From: Streptomyces aureus | Lineage (GTDB): Bacteria; Actinomycetota; Actinomycetes; Streptomycetales; Streptomycetaceae | DNA: 40,370 nt | Direction: 5' to 3' | Assembly (NCBI RefSeq): GCF_001418135.1 | Contig: NZ_LIPQ01000039.1 | Coordinates: forward strand, 1-40,370 | Shown here: piece after piece, positions 7,013 to 15,173 of the stretch | Position numbering within the stretch: the first letter of the stretch is position 1 | How the letters are laid out: the number at the start of each line of letters is the position of its first letter | The notes under the pieces: model-generated | Seen by the model: only the letters and a program-made list of their open reading frames with translations | Database searches by the model: none | Told to the model about the DNA's origin: nothing | Made by a program: the position numbers and the translations under genes

Positions 7013-8386
7013 CTAACCCCGCTTCGTACGCGGTTCCCGGGCCCAGGCCACAAGCAGCACCGCCCCGGTCGCCGCCCCCGACCACAGCACCTGCGGCCGG
7101 GCCGCGTCGTCCGTCAGCATCAGGACCAGCACCGCCCCCATCGCGGCGAGCGCCACCCAGGTCAGCCACGGGAAGCCCCACATCCTCAGCGTCAGCGTCT
7201 CCGGGGCCTCGCGCTCGATCCGGCGGCGCAGCCGCAGCTGCGAGACCGCGATCAGCGCCCAGACGAAGAGCAGCACCGCGCCGACGGCGTTGAGCATGTA
7301 GAGGAAGACGGAATCCGGCCACTTCAGATTGAGGAGGACGGACACGAAGCCGAAGGCCACCGAGGCGAGCACCGCCCGGCGCGGCACCCCGCCGCCCGAG
7401 ACCCGCAGCAGCCCCTTCGGGGCCTCGCCGCGCTCGGCCAGCGAGAACACCATCCGGGAGGAGCCGTACAGGTTCGCGTTGAGCGCCGAGAGCAGCGCCA
7501 CGAAGACCACCACGTTCATGATCTGGCCCGCCGCCGGCACCCCGATCGCGTCCAGGACGGCGACGTACGGCGACTCGCCCGGCTTCATCGAGGTCCAGGG
7601 CAGCAACGTCACGATGACCAGCATCGAGCCCACGTAGAAGAGGAGGATCCGCCAGACGGCGCTGCGCACCGCCCGGGCCACGTTCCTGGCCGGGTCGTCC
7701 GACTCGGCCGCCGCGATCGTCACGACCTCCAGGCCACCGAAGGCGAAGACCACCGCGAGGACCCCGGAGACCACCCCCGACCAGCCGTTCGGCAGGAAAC
7801 CGCCCTGCCCCGTCAGGTTCGCGAGTCCCACCGGATCCGTGTCCGGCAGCCGGCCCACGATCGCAAGCGTGCCGAGCACCAGGAAGAGGACGATCGCGCC
7901 GACCTTGAGCGCCGCGAACCAGAACTCGAACTCGCCGAAGTTCTTCACCGCGGCGAGGTTGGCGACGGTGAACACGATCATGAAGATCAGCACCCAGCCC
8001 CACTGCGGGACCTCGGGCACCCAGCCGTGCGCGATCCGCGCCGCCCCCGTCGCCTCCACGGCGAGGACGACGACGAGCAGGAACCAGTACAGCCAGCCCA
8101 CCGAGAAGCCGGCCCACCGGCCGAGCGCCCGCTCGGCATGGACCGAGAAGGCCCCCGAGGCGGGCATCGCCGCCGACATCTCACCCAGCATCCGCATGAC
8201 CAGCATCGCGAGGGCGCCGGCGATCAGATACGAGACCACGATGCCGGGCCCGGCGACGGCGATGCCCGCGCCGGAGCCGACGAAGAGCCCGGCGCCGATC
8301 ACCCCGCCGAGCCCCAGCATCGTCAGATGACGCTGCTTCAGACCGTGGGAGAGGGGCTCCGGTTCGGGGGCGGGGGAGTCGTGCAT
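7013..8386 (-). CDS. Amino acid permease 2 (APC superfamily, GabP-like)
   Basis: 457-residue membrane transporter, a close paralogue of permease 1. It shares the blocks LSHGLKQRHLTMLGLGGVIG and NFGEFEFWFAALKV, with about 12 transmembrane segments. The middle third, including GWLYWFLLVVVLAVEATGAARI, resembles permease 3, which suggests tandem duplication followed by divergence. ATG at 8386 is the only start close to the homology, though its ribosome site is weak. The stop codon is 117 bp from the start of permease 1, so read-through or a separate promoter are both possible. It is divergent from bioY across a 254-bp region that contains a perfect GTGAC-N4-GTCAC palindrome. The amino acid carried is unknown. 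Confidence 0.88.
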   Translation of the reverse strand: MHDSPAPEPEPLSHGLKQRHLTMLGLGGVIGAGLFVGSGAGIAVAGPGIVVSYLIAGALAMLVMRMLGEMSAAMPASGAFSVHAERALGRWAGFSVGWLYWFLLVVVLAVEATGAARIAHGWVPEVPQWGWVLIFMIVFTVANLAAVKNFGEFEFWFAALKVGAIVLFLVLGTLAIVGRLPDTDPVGLANLTGQGGFLPNGWSGVVSGVLAVVFAFGGLEVVTIAAAESDDPARNVARAVRSAVWRILLFYVGSMLVIVTLLPWTSMKPGESPYVAVLDAIGVPAAGQIMNVVVFVALLSALNANLYGSSRMVFSLAERGEAPKGLLRVSGGGVPRRAVLASVAFGFVSVLLNLKWPDSVFLYMLNAVGAVLLFVWALIAVSQLRLRRRIEREAPETLTLRMWGFPWLTWVALAAMGAVLVLMLTDDAARPQVLWSGAATGAVLLVAWAREPRTKRG

Positions 8387-8482
8387 GCGTGGGCTCGTGC
8401 TCTCTGACGGTTTATGGAGACCCCACAGTCTCTCCAGTGAACGACCCCTGGCGCAAAAGGGACCTCCACGCACGAGTTCCTA

Positions 8483-8496
8483 GTGACAAGCGTCAC
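8483..8496. promoter_or_regulatory. Palindrome GTGAC-AAGC-GTCAC in the divergent region
   Basis: Perfect 5-bp arms with a 4-nt centre, located between divergent permease 2 (start 8386) and bioY (start 8641). This is a typical position for an operator serving either gene. The rest of the 254-bp intergenic region shows only a CATACC hexamer about 40 nt before bioY. I recognise no known biotin operator. Confidence 0.45.
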
Positions 8497-8640
8497 GTGG
8501 CGAGAAGGGTGATCGACGGGGTTTGTTCGATCTCCACGAAGCACTCGTCCGTCGCTTTGTCGGCGGCTGACGGTGATCGAGCGTTCACCCCTGGCATACC
8601 GTCAAGGCGTCCCACCCACCCTCACCCCCGCGGAGTACCG

Positions 8641-9252
8641 ATGAGCACCGCCGCCGCCCCCGTCCGTTCCCTCCGTGCGGGAACCGTCCTCGCCGACCTG
8701 CTGCCCGCGAGCGGGAGCGTGAGCGCGAGCCGCGCCCGCGACATCGCCCTGGTCGTCGGCGGCGCCGCCCTCACCGGCATCGCCGCGCAGCTCTCCGTCC
8801 CGGTCCCCGGCTCGCCGGTCCCGGTCTCCGGCCAGACCTTCGCCGCCCTGCTCGTCGGCACGGCGCTCGGCGCCCGCCGCGGCTTCCTCGCCCTGGCCCT
8901 GTACGCGGTGGCCGGCATGGCGGGCGTGCCGTGGTTCGCGCAGGCCTCCTCGGGCTACGGCATGCCGTCCTTCGGCTACGTCCTCGGCATGCTCCTCGCC
9001 TCGACCGTCGTCGGCGCCCTCGCCCGCCGCGGCGCGGACCGCTCGGTGCTCCGTACGGCCGGTGCGATGGTCCTGGGCTCCGCGATCATCTACGCGGTCG
9101 GCGTGCCGTACCTGGCGCTCGCCACCGGCATGACCCTCGGCCAGGCCGTCGCGGCGGGCCTCACCCCGTTCCTCATCGGCGACGCCCTCAAGGCGGCCCT
9201 CGCGATGGGCGTCCTGCCGACCGCGTGGAAGCTCGTCGGCCGCAAGGGCTGA
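8641..9252 (+). CDS. bioY: Biotin transporter S component BioY
   Basis: Integral membrane substrate-binding subunit of an ECF-type biotin transporter, 203 residues and six predicted membrane segments. Family features include VPVPGSPVPVSGQTFAALL near residues 53-71, the GARRGFLALALYAVAGMAGVPWFA block, and TPFLIGDALKAALA near the C-terminus. No BioM/BioN energising ATPase or permease lies beside it. It must work alone or with a shared module elsewhere, as is common in actinobacteria. ATG at 8641 has GGAG 5 nt upstream. It lies between two permease genes but is transcribed in the opposite direction, and it ends in an 18-bp hairpin. Confidence 0.92.
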   Translation: MSTAAAPVRSLRAGTVLADLLPASGSVSASRARDIALVVGGAALTGIAAQLSVPVPGSPVPVSGQTFAALLVGTALGARRGFLALALYAVAGMAGVPWFAQASSGYGMPSFGYVLGMLLASTVVGALARRGADRSVLRTAGAMVLGSAIIYAVGVPYLALATGMTLGQAVAAGLTPFLIGDALKAALAMGVLPTAWKLVGRKG

Positions 9253-9268
9253 GCACCGCGGACACACG

Positions 9269-9306
9269 AGAGGGCCCGTCGTTCCCGGGGGAACGACGGG
9301 CCCTCT
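9269..9306. terminator. Bidirectional terminator between bioY and permease 3
   Basis: 18-bp perfect stem (9269-9286 with 9289-9306) with a minimal loop, between convergent genes, followed by TTC. Confidence 0.88.
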
Positions 9307-9326
9307 TCGCGTACGGGCCTACGGGG

Positions 9327-10784
9327 TCACACGCGGTCGAGCTCGGGCTCGGACTGGGCGGAGCCCTTCCCGAACTTCTGCCGGACCAGCGCGATCGCGA
9401 TCACGAGCGCGGCCACGAGCAGCGAGAGGACGACCTGCTCACGGGCGCTGCCGCCGTCGTAGATCATGTAGCCGAGGACGAAGACGATCATGGCGATCGT
9501 CGCCCAGGTCAGGTACGGGAAGAGCCACATCCTCACGACGAGCTTCTCCGGCGACTCGCGCAGGATGATGCCGCGCATCCGCAGCTGGGTCACACAGATG
9601 ACCAGCCAGACGAAGAGCGCCACCGCGCCGGAGGAGTTCAGCAGGAACGCGAAGACGGTGTCCGGCCACTTGTAGTTGAAGAAGACCGCGACGAAGCCGA
9701 AGACGACCGAGCCGAGGATCGCCGCCACCGGCACGCCCCGCTTGTTGACCTTGGCGAAGGCCTTGGGCGCGTCACCGCGCCGGCCGAGCGAGAAGGCCAT
9801 GCGGGAGGCGGTGTAGAGGCCCGAGTTCAGGCAGGAGAGCACGGCCGTGAGGACGATCACGTTCATGATCTGACCGGCGTGCGCGATGCCGATGGAGTCG
9901 AGGGCGGCGACGTACGAGCCCTTCTCGACGATCGACTTGTCGTTCCACGGCAGCAGGGTCAGGACGACGAAGATCGAGCCCAGGTAGAAGACGCCGATAC
10001 GCCAGATGACGCTGTTGGTCGCCTTGGTGACGGCCTTCTGCGGGTCCTCGGACTCGCCGGCGGCCAGGGTGACGATCTCGCTGCCCATGAAGGAGAAGAC
10101 GACCATCAGCACACCGGTGAGGATCGCCCCCGCGCCCATCGGGAAGAAGCCCCCGCTGTCGGTGAGATGCGCGAATCCGGCGCCCGGGTTGTCCGAGCCG
10201 GGCAGCACGCCGAAGACGGCGAGCATGCCGATGACGACGAACGCGCCGATCGCGACGACCTTGATGCCGGCGAACCAGAACTCGAACTCGCCGTACGAGG
10301 CGACGGAGCCGAGGTTGGTGGCGGTGAGCACCACCATCACGATGAGCGCCCAGCCCCACTGCGGGACGGCCGGGATCCAGCTCTCCAGGATCTTGGCGCC
10401 CGCGGTCGCCTCGACGGCGAGCACGACGACCCAGAAGAACCAGTAGAGCCAGCCGATGCTGAAGCCGGCCCAGCGGCCGAGGGCCCGGTCGGCGTAGGCG
10501 GAGAAGGAGCCGGAGGACGGCCGGGCTGCGGCCATCTCGCCGAGCATCCGCATCACGAAGACGACCATGGCGCCGACGAGGAAGTACGACAGCAGGATCG
10601 CGGGGCCGGCCGCGGCGATGCCGGAGCCGGAGCCGACGAAGAGGCCGGCGCCGATGACGCCACCGATGGCGATCATCGACAGGTGACGGTTCTTGAGACC
10701 GGCCTTGAGGCCGTCGGAGGAGTGCGGTGCCCCGGGGGTACCGGTCTCCTCGCCGTCCTTCGTCAGGGTCGGTTGCGTGTTCAT
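9327..10784 (-). CDS. Amino acid permease 3 (APC superfamily, GabP-like)
   Basis: 485-residue proton-coupled amino acid transporter with about 12 membrane segments, the most GabP-like of the three. Blocks include NRHLSMIAIGGVIGAGLFVGSG, TGSFSTYAD-like GSFSAYADRALGRWAGFSIG, and SYGEFEFWFAGIKVVAIGAF. It replaces the conserved Asn-Phe of the other two (VKNFGEFEF) with VASYGEFEF and carries MGSE where they have YGGLE or FGGLE, so its substrate may differ. ATG at 10784 has AAGGAAG 5 nt upstream, a strong ribosome site. The 196-bp region shared with divergent rpiB holds a weak ACACC-N7-GGTGT dyad. GABA, D-alanine or glycine are possible substrates, but none is proven by sequence. Confidence 0.9.
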   Translation of the reverse strand: MNTQPTLTKDGEETGTPGAPHSSDGLKAGLKNRHLSMIAIGGVIGAGLFVGSGSGIAAAGPAILLSYFLVGAMVVFVMRMLGEMAAARPSSGSFSAYADRALGRWAGFSIGWLYWFFWVVVLAVEATAGAKILESWIPAVPQWGWALIVMVVLTATNLGSVASYGEFEFWFAGIKVVAIGAFVVIGMLAVFGVLPGSDNPGAGFAHLTDSGGFFPMGAGAILTGVLMVVFSFMGSEIVTLAAGESEDPQKAVTKATNSVIWRIGVFYLGSIFVVLTLLPWNDKSIVEKGSYVAALDSIGIAHAGQIMNVIVLTAVLSCLNSGLYTASRMAFSLGRRGDAPKAFAKVNKRGVPVAAILGSVVFGFVAVFFNYKWPDTVFAFLLNSSGAVALFVWLVICVTQLRMRGIILRESPEKLVVRMWLFPYLTWATIAMIVFVLGYMIYDGGSAREQVVLSLLVAALVIAIALVRQKFGKGSAQSEPELDRV

Positions 10785-10980
10785 GAACGCTTCCTTGCGT
10801 GTGGGGGGCGCTCGGATCGCGAGCCCGAGCATTGAACACCGGGAACGGGTGTGATCGGAAGACCTCATTCCGGATCGTTGCGTGGACCACTTCGCGAGAG
10901 TCGAAGGTCCGTACCAGGCCGGGTGAGGGTGCCGACCCCGCTGCCTGCTACCCGGTCCTCGACATGCCACACTCGGTCTC

Positions 10981-11475
10981 ATGCGCGTCTACATCGGTTC
11001 CGACCACGCCGGCTTTGAACTCAAGAACCACCTCGTCGAGTGGCTCACGGCACACGGCCACGAGCCCGTCGACTGCGGTCCCCACATCTACGACGCCCTG
11101 GACGACTACCCGCCGTTCTGCCTGCGCGCAGCCGAGAAGACGGCCGCGGACCCGGACAGCCTGGGCATCGTCATCGGCGGTTCGGGCAACGGCGAGCAGA
11201 TCGCCGCGAACAAGGTGAAGGGGGTGCGCGCCGCCCTCGCCTGGAGCGAGCAGACCGCCGCCCTCGGCCGCGAGCACAACAACGCCAACGTGATCTCCGT
11301 CGGTGGCCGGATGCACACCCGGGAAGAGGCGACCAAGTTCGTCGAGATCTTCCTCAGCACCCCGTACTCCGGTGACGAGCGTCACACCCGCCGGATCGAC
11401 ATGCTCACCGCGTACGAGAACACCGGCGAGCTCCCCCCGATCCCGGCCCACCACCCGCAGGAGCCGACCGCCTGA
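10981..11475 (+). CDS. rpiB: Ribose-5-phosphate isomerase B
   Basis: Interconverts ribose-5-phosphate and ribulose-5-phosphate in the pentose phosphate pathway; 164 residues, cytosolic. The phosphate and sugar site GSDHAG is at residues 6-11 (Asp8, His9) and GGSGNGEQ at 66-73. Glu72 stands at the catalytic base position, as in the M. tuberculosis enzyme, whereas E. coli RpiB uses cysteine there; His99 is the expected ring-opening residue. ATG at 10981 has no ribosome site. A CACACT hexamer 7 nt upstream suggests a leaderless or near-leaderless mRNA. The stop overlaps the ATG of the DNA glycosylase by one base (TGATG), so the two are translationally coupled, the same pairing as Rv2465c/Rv2464c. 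Confidence 0.95.
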   Translation: MRVYIGSDHAGFELKNHLVEWLTAHGHEPVDCGPHIYDALDDYPPFCLRAAEKTAADPDSLGIVIGGSGNGEQIAANKVKGVRAALAWSEQTAALGREHNNANVISVGGRMHTREEATKFVEIFLSTPYSGDERHTRRIDMLTAYENTGELPPIPAHHPQEPTA

Positions 11476-12284
11476 TGCCCGAGGGGCACACGATCCACCG
11501 ACTGGCCGCCGACCACCGGGAACGGTTCGGCGGCCGGTCCGTGCGGGTGACCAGCCCGCAGGGCAAGTTCACGGACTCGGCGGCGCTGCTCGACGGCACC
11601 GTGCTCGACACCACCGAGGCGCACGGCAAGCACCTCTTCCTCGGCTTCGCCGGCATGGGCTGGGTCCACATCCACCTGGGCCTCTTCGGCAAGGTGAACT
11701 TCGGTGACGCGCCGGCCCCGCCGCCCACCGACACGGTCCGGCTGCGCCTCGCGAACCCCGAGTCGTACGTCGACCTCCGCGGCCCCACCACATGCGCGCT
11801 GATCACGGACGCCGAGAAGCAGGCGATACACGACCGCCTCGGCCCGGACCCGCTCCGCGACGGCGACGACCCCGACCGGGCCTGGCGCCGCGTCTCGAAG
11901 TCCCGCACCACGATCGCCGCGCTGCTCATGGACCAGAAGGTCATCGCCGGCGTCGGCAACGTCTACCGCGCCGAGGTCCTCTTCCGGCACGGCATCGACC
12001 CCTACCGCGCGGGCAAGGACCTGACGCGCCGGGAATGGGACGCGATCTGGACCGACCTGGTGGAGCTCATGCGTGAGGGCGTCCGCCTGAACCGCATCGA
12101 CACGGTCCGCCCCGAGCACACCCCCGAGGCGATGGGCCGCCCGCCGCGCGTGGACGACCACGGCGGCGAGGTCTACGTCTACCGCCGCGCCCACATGCCG
12201 TGCCACCTCTGCGCCACGGGGATCCGCACCGCGGACCTGGCGGCCCGAAACCTCTTCTGGTGCCCGGGCTGCCAGCAGCGTTAG
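11475..12284 (+). CDS. Fpg/Nei-family DNA glycosylase/AP lyase (Nei1-like)
   Basis: Bifunctional base-excision repair enzyme that removes oxidised bases and cleaves the abasic site; 269 residues. It begins MPEGHT: after Met removal Pro1 is the catalytic nucleophile and Glu2 the acid. The PEGH start, rather than PELPE, marks the Nei branch, and the opening resembles M. tuberculosis Nei1 (Rv2464c). The helix-two-turn-helix is near residues 150-175 (QKVIAGVGNVYRAEVL). The C-terminal zinc finger is CHLC...CPGC near residues 242-267. It is coupled to rpiB by a one-base overlap. The convergent neighbour starts 25 nt after its stop, and no strong terminator is seen between them. Confidence 0.92.
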   Translation: MPEGHTIHRLAADHRERFGGRSVRVTSPQGKFTDSAALLDGTVLDTTEAHGKHLFLGFAGMGWVHIHLGLFGKVNFGDAPAPPPTDTVRLRLANPESYVDLRGPTTCALITDAEKQAIHDRLGPDPLRDGDDPDRAWRRVSKSRTTIAALLMDQKVIAGVGNVYRAEVLFRHGIDPYRAGKDLTRREWDAIWTDLVELMREGVRLNRIDTVRPEHTPEAMGRPPRVDDHGGEVYVYRRAHMPCHLCATGIRTADLAARNLFWCPGCQQR

Positions 12285-12309
12285 AGGGCGCCCCGCCGGG
12301 CCGACAGGG

Positions 12310-13539
12310 CTAGAACCCGTGCGGCAGCCACGGCGCGACCGGCGACCCGAACGCCACCGAGGCCTCGACCAGCGCCCCCTCGCGAAGCTCCCGCACCCGC
12401 CCGGCGCCCGCCAGCGAGACCAGCGAGATCCCACCCAGATACGCCGCCCCCAACTCCCGTACGGACAGGGCCAGATCCGCCGGATCCGAGGTCCGTACGC
12501 AGGTCGCGCCCTTCTGGTCGCCCGTCAGCCGCCACCGCCCCTCGTTCCAGGGGCAGAACGCGTCCTCGACCTCGAACACCACGTCCAGCGGCGCCTGGTA
12601 CGTCCGCGCCTCCAGCGCCGCCCCGACCTCCACCAGCCGCAGATGCAGGGCGTCCCGCAGGTGCGGCGCGCAGCGGCGGACGTCACTCACCAGGTGCTGC
12701 CAGCCGTCGTCCACCGGCCGGCTGAGGATCCGTACCTCCGAGGTCAGGTCCACCGAGCAGAGGAACCGCCACAGCGCCGCCTCCGCCACCGGGTCGAGCC
12801 CGTACAGCCGGTGCACGGTCACCACCCCCGCCGCCCCCGCGAACGACCAGTCGGGCTTGATCGCGTAATGGGCGTACCCCACGACCTCCCCGTCCCGCTC
12901 GGCGAGCACACAGAGCCGCGGCGACCCGCCCTCCCGGTCGCCCGCCGGGTCGAGCAGCGCGAGGCGCTCCCAGCCGGGCATCGAGGCGAGCATGCCCGGC
13001 CGCGTGGGCACGAGCTCCGCGTACACGGCCTCGCACGCCGCCGACGACCCGGTGAGATCGGCCTGCCGCAGCCGCACCTCGTCCGTGCCCTCCGGCACCG
13101 TGAGCCGCACCCGCGTGGTGTCGATCGTCGCCCGCGCCGTGTACGCGGTGACGCCGTACCCGAACCGCCCGTAGATCTCCGGCTCCGAGGCCGTGAGCAC
13201 CGCGATCGACTCACCGGCGGCCCGCAGGTCGTCGAGCTGCCGCCGCATCATCGACGTCAGGATCCCGCGCCGCCGGTGCGTGCCGGCCACGCTCACCATC
13301 GTCACGCCGCCGGCCGGGACCGACGCCCCGCCCGGCACCGTGAGCCGGAACGTGAAAGCCCCCGCCGTACCGACACACAGGTCACCCTCCCAAACCCCCA
13401 GGGAACGGTCGAACTCGGTCAGGTCGCGCCACAGCTGCCGTTCCTCCGGCGCCTCGGGCACACCCCCGAAGGCGAGTTCGAGGACTCCGTACCAGCGGTC
13501 CCACTCGGTCGGGTCGAGAACCCGCAGTTCAGTAGTCAT
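12310..13539 (-). CDS. Eis-type GNAT N-acetyltransferase
   Basis: 409-residue protein of the Eis (enhanced intracellular survival) family. An N-terminal GNAT domain and a second divergent GNAT region are followed by a C-terminal SCP2-like domain. The acetyl-CoA loop is VSVAGTHRRRGILTSMM at residues 82-98. Tyr123 in IYGRFGYG matches the catalytic tyrosine of Eis. The chain ends in HGF, and in Mtb Eis the free C-terminal carboxylate of a final Phe acts as the base. Eis proteins acetylate aminoglycosides and other amines; the substrate here is unknown. ATG at 13539 lacks a clear ribosome site and may be leaderless. It is divergent from the SpoIIE-type phosphatase across 106 bp containing a 14-bp palindrome. 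Confidence 0.88.
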   Translation of the reverse strand: MTTELRVLDPTEWDRWYGVLELAFGGVPEAPEERQLWRDLTEFDRSLGVWEGDLCVGTAGAFTFRLTVPGGASVPAGGVTMVSVAGTHRRRGILTSMMRRQLDDLRAAGESIAVLTASEPEIYGRFGYGVTAYTARATIDTTRVRLTVPEGTDEVRLRQADLTGSSAACEAVYAELVPTRPGMLASMPGWERLALLDPAGDREGGSPRLCVLAERDGEVVGYAHYAIKPDWSFAGAAGVVTVHRLYGLDPVAEAALWRFLCSVDLTSEVRILSRPVDDGWQHLVSDVRRCAPHLRDALHLRLVEVGAALEARTYQAPLDVVFEVEDAFCPWNEGRWRLTGDQKGATCVRTSDPADLALSVRELGAAYLGGISLVSLAGAGRVRELREGALVEASVAFGSPVAPWLPHGF

Positions 13540-13596
13540 ATGCCATCGATATCAGCGGCGCCCGCCCGGGGCGACCCGATTTCACGCACATTGTCA

Positions 13597-13610
13597 CAGG
13601 GGTACCCCTG
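13597..13610. promoter_or_regulatory. 14-bp perfect palindrome CAGGGGTACCCCTG
   Basis: Uninterrupted palindrome in the 106-bp region between the divergent Eis-type and phosphatase genes, about 20 nt upstream of a TAGGGT -10 element. Length and place suit an operator for a dimeric regulator. I do not recognise the protein. Confidence 0.5.
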
Positions 13611-13631
13611 CGCGATGTCGGACGGGATGGA

Positions 13632-13645
13632 TAGGGTCCAGGCCA
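13632..13645 (+). promoter_or_regulatory. -10 element close to the phosphatase start
   Basis: TAGGGT (13632-13637) fits TANNNT and is 8 nt upstream of the ATG at 13646. There is no good ribosome site, so the transcript is probably leaderless or has a leader of only a couple of bases. Confidence 0.45.
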
Positions 13646-14791
13646 ATGGGACACCGCGCCGGAGTGAAGACGTACGCGGCCCGGATGCGCCGACGCGCCC
13701 GCCGGGCCCGCATCGCGCTGCGCAGATCCGGCGTCGACTACTTCCGCGGGGACGGCTCCGACTGGCTCGCCTTCGCCGGACTCCTGCTGATGATTCCGGC
13801 CATCGCCCTCGGAACGCTCCTCGACCCGGTCTGGTGCGCACCCGCCGCCCTCGTGCTGCCGATCGTCGCCGGCGGACTGCTGCTGCGCCCCGCGAGCCTG
13901 CTCGGTCTGTACGCGGCCGCCGCCGGCGCCCTCATCGTCGAGTCCGTCGTCCTCGGCCCGTACACCCAGGGTCCCGCGCGCGTGACCCCCGGCACCGTCC
14001 TGGTCGTCGCCGCCTGCGGACTCTTCGGACTGCTCATCGCCCAGTTCCGGGCCCGGGTCGGGGTGCCCTGGCGGCGCGGCGGCACCATGCTCTTCGACCT
14101 GCGCGAGCGCATCCGCGTCCAGAGCGCCCTGCCGCGGCTCCCGCAGGGCTGGCACCGCGAGATGGCCCTGCGCCCGGCCGGCGGCCAGTCGTTCTCCGGC
14201 GACTTCGTCGTCGCCGCCCGCACCCACGGCGGCCGGACCCTGGAGGTCGTCCTCACCGACGTCTCCGGCAAGGGCATGGACGCGGCCTCCCGCTCCCTGC
14301 TGCTCTCCGGCGCCTTCGGCGGACTCCTCGGCTCGCTCCCGCCGCACGGCTTCCTGCCCGCGGCCAACGGCTATCTGCTCCGCCAGAACTGGGACGAGGG
14401 CTTCGCCACCTCCATCCACCTCGTCCTGGACCTGGAGTCCGGCGACTACGAACTCTTCTCCGCCGGCCACCTGCCCGCCCTCCAGCTGCACGCGGGCAGC
14501 GGGCGCTGGGAGGAGAAGGCCGCCGACGGGCCGCTGCTCGGCGTCTACGACGGCGCCGAGTTCCACCCGGACAAGGGATCCCTGCGCCCCGGCGACGTCC
14601 TGATGCTCTTCACCGACGGCCTCGTCGAGGCCGCGGACCGGGACATCGCCGAGGGCATCGACCGCCTCACCGGCGAGGCGGACCGCTGCGTCGTGGAGGG
14701 CTTCGACGGCGTCGCCTGGGACCTGATCGAGGCCGTCGCCAAGGACGTCAACGACGACCGGGCCCTGCTGCTGATCTCCCGCCGCGCCTGA
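13646..14791 (+). CDS. Membrane-anchored SpoIIE-type (PP2C) serine phosphatase
   Basis: 381 residues. A basic cytoplasmic N-terminus (to about residue 35) is followed by four hydrophobic segments between residues 41 and 134, then a PP2C/SpoIIE phosphatase domain from about 155 to the end. Metal-binding acidic residues are visible in FSGDFVVA (Asp186), TDVSGKGMDAA (Asp205), FTDGLVEA and DDRALLL. No PAS, GAF or kinase domain is fused. Such proteins dephosphorylate anti-anti-sigma factors and are numerous in Streptomyces; no anti-sigma or STAS partner is adjacent, so the target is unknown. It is divergent from the Eis-type gene. Only a weak 6-bp hairpin follows the stop. ATG at 13646 is the start nearest the domain. 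Confidence 0.9.
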   Translation: MGHRAGVKTYAARMRRRARRARIALRRSGVDYFRGDGSDWLAFAGLLLMIPAIALGTLLDPVWCAPAALVLPIVAGGLLLRPASLLGLYAAAAGALIVESVVLGPYTQGPARVTPGTVLVVAACGLFGLLIAQFRARVGVPWRRGGTMLFDLRERIRVQSALPRLPQGWHREMALRPAGGQSFSGDFVVAARTHGGRTLEVVLTDVSGKGMDAASRSLLLSGAFGGLLGSLPPHGFLPAANGYLLRQNWDEGFATSIHLVLDLESGDYELFSAGHLPALQLHAGSGRWEEKAADGPLLGVYDGAEFHPDKGSLRPGDVLMLFTDGLVEAADRDIAEGIDRLTGEADRCVVEGFDGVAWDLIEAVAKDVNDDRALLLISRRA

Positions 14792-14947
14792 CCCGCGTCG
14801 CCCGCCGCGACGTGATCTTGTCCACGACGATTCGTCACCAGGCAGCGGGGGCAGGGGGGTTGGTGGCACGATGGAGGCAGCGGGGGGTGTTCCGGGACAC
14901 GGGCTCCCTGGTGGGCAAGGCGGGACCGACCGAGGGTGTGATCAGTT

Positions 14948-15142
14948 GTGGCCATTTCACTGTCTGTGGTGTTGCTGTTGGCAATCATCCTGGTGGTGCT
15001 GATCCGCGGGGGGAACCTCAAGGGCGGCCCGGCAGTGGTCGCGGTCCTCTTCGGCTTCTTCCTCGCCTCCACCGGCATGGCCGACGACATCCAGCGCTTC
15101 CTGGACTCGATAACGCAGACGGTCGCCTCGATAAAGTTCTGA
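14948..15142 (+). CDS. Small membrane protein, unknown function
   Basis: 64 residues with two hydrophobic segments. Residues 3-19 (ISLSVVLLLAIILVVLI) are followed by a short RGGNLKGG basic turn and a second segment at about 27-43 (AVVAVLFGFFLASTGM). The tail, ADDIQRFLDSITQTVASIKF, is amphipathic. The hairpin layout suggests an inner-membrane accessory subunit. I recall similar small proteins in Streptomyces genomes but no known role. GTG at 14948 is the start giving a whole first helix; the GAGGG 11 nt upstream is a distant ribosome site, so the start is uncertain. The 156 nt before it have a possible CACGAT -10 element but no clear operator. Confidence 0.72.
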   Translation: MAISLSVVLLLAIILVVLIRGGNLKGGPAVVAVLFGFFLASTGMADDIQRFLDSITQTVASIKF

Positions 15143-15173
15143 GCCGGACCCCGGGAAAGCTCTGAGACGGCCC

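Noticed and set aside
8560..8640. BirA or BioQ operator in front of bioY
   Set aside because: No motif matching the ones I know; only a weak -10-like hexamer is present.
10830..10885. Minus-strand sigma-R-like promoter for permease 3
   Set aside because: GGAAT and GTT occur on the minus strand, but with 20 nt between them and pointing inside the divergent region without a good fit.
12319..15165. 948-codon open frame across the Eis-type and phosphatase genes
   Set aside because: It runs antisense to the acetyltransferase and out of frame through the phosphatase, is Arg/Pro-rich and has no domain.
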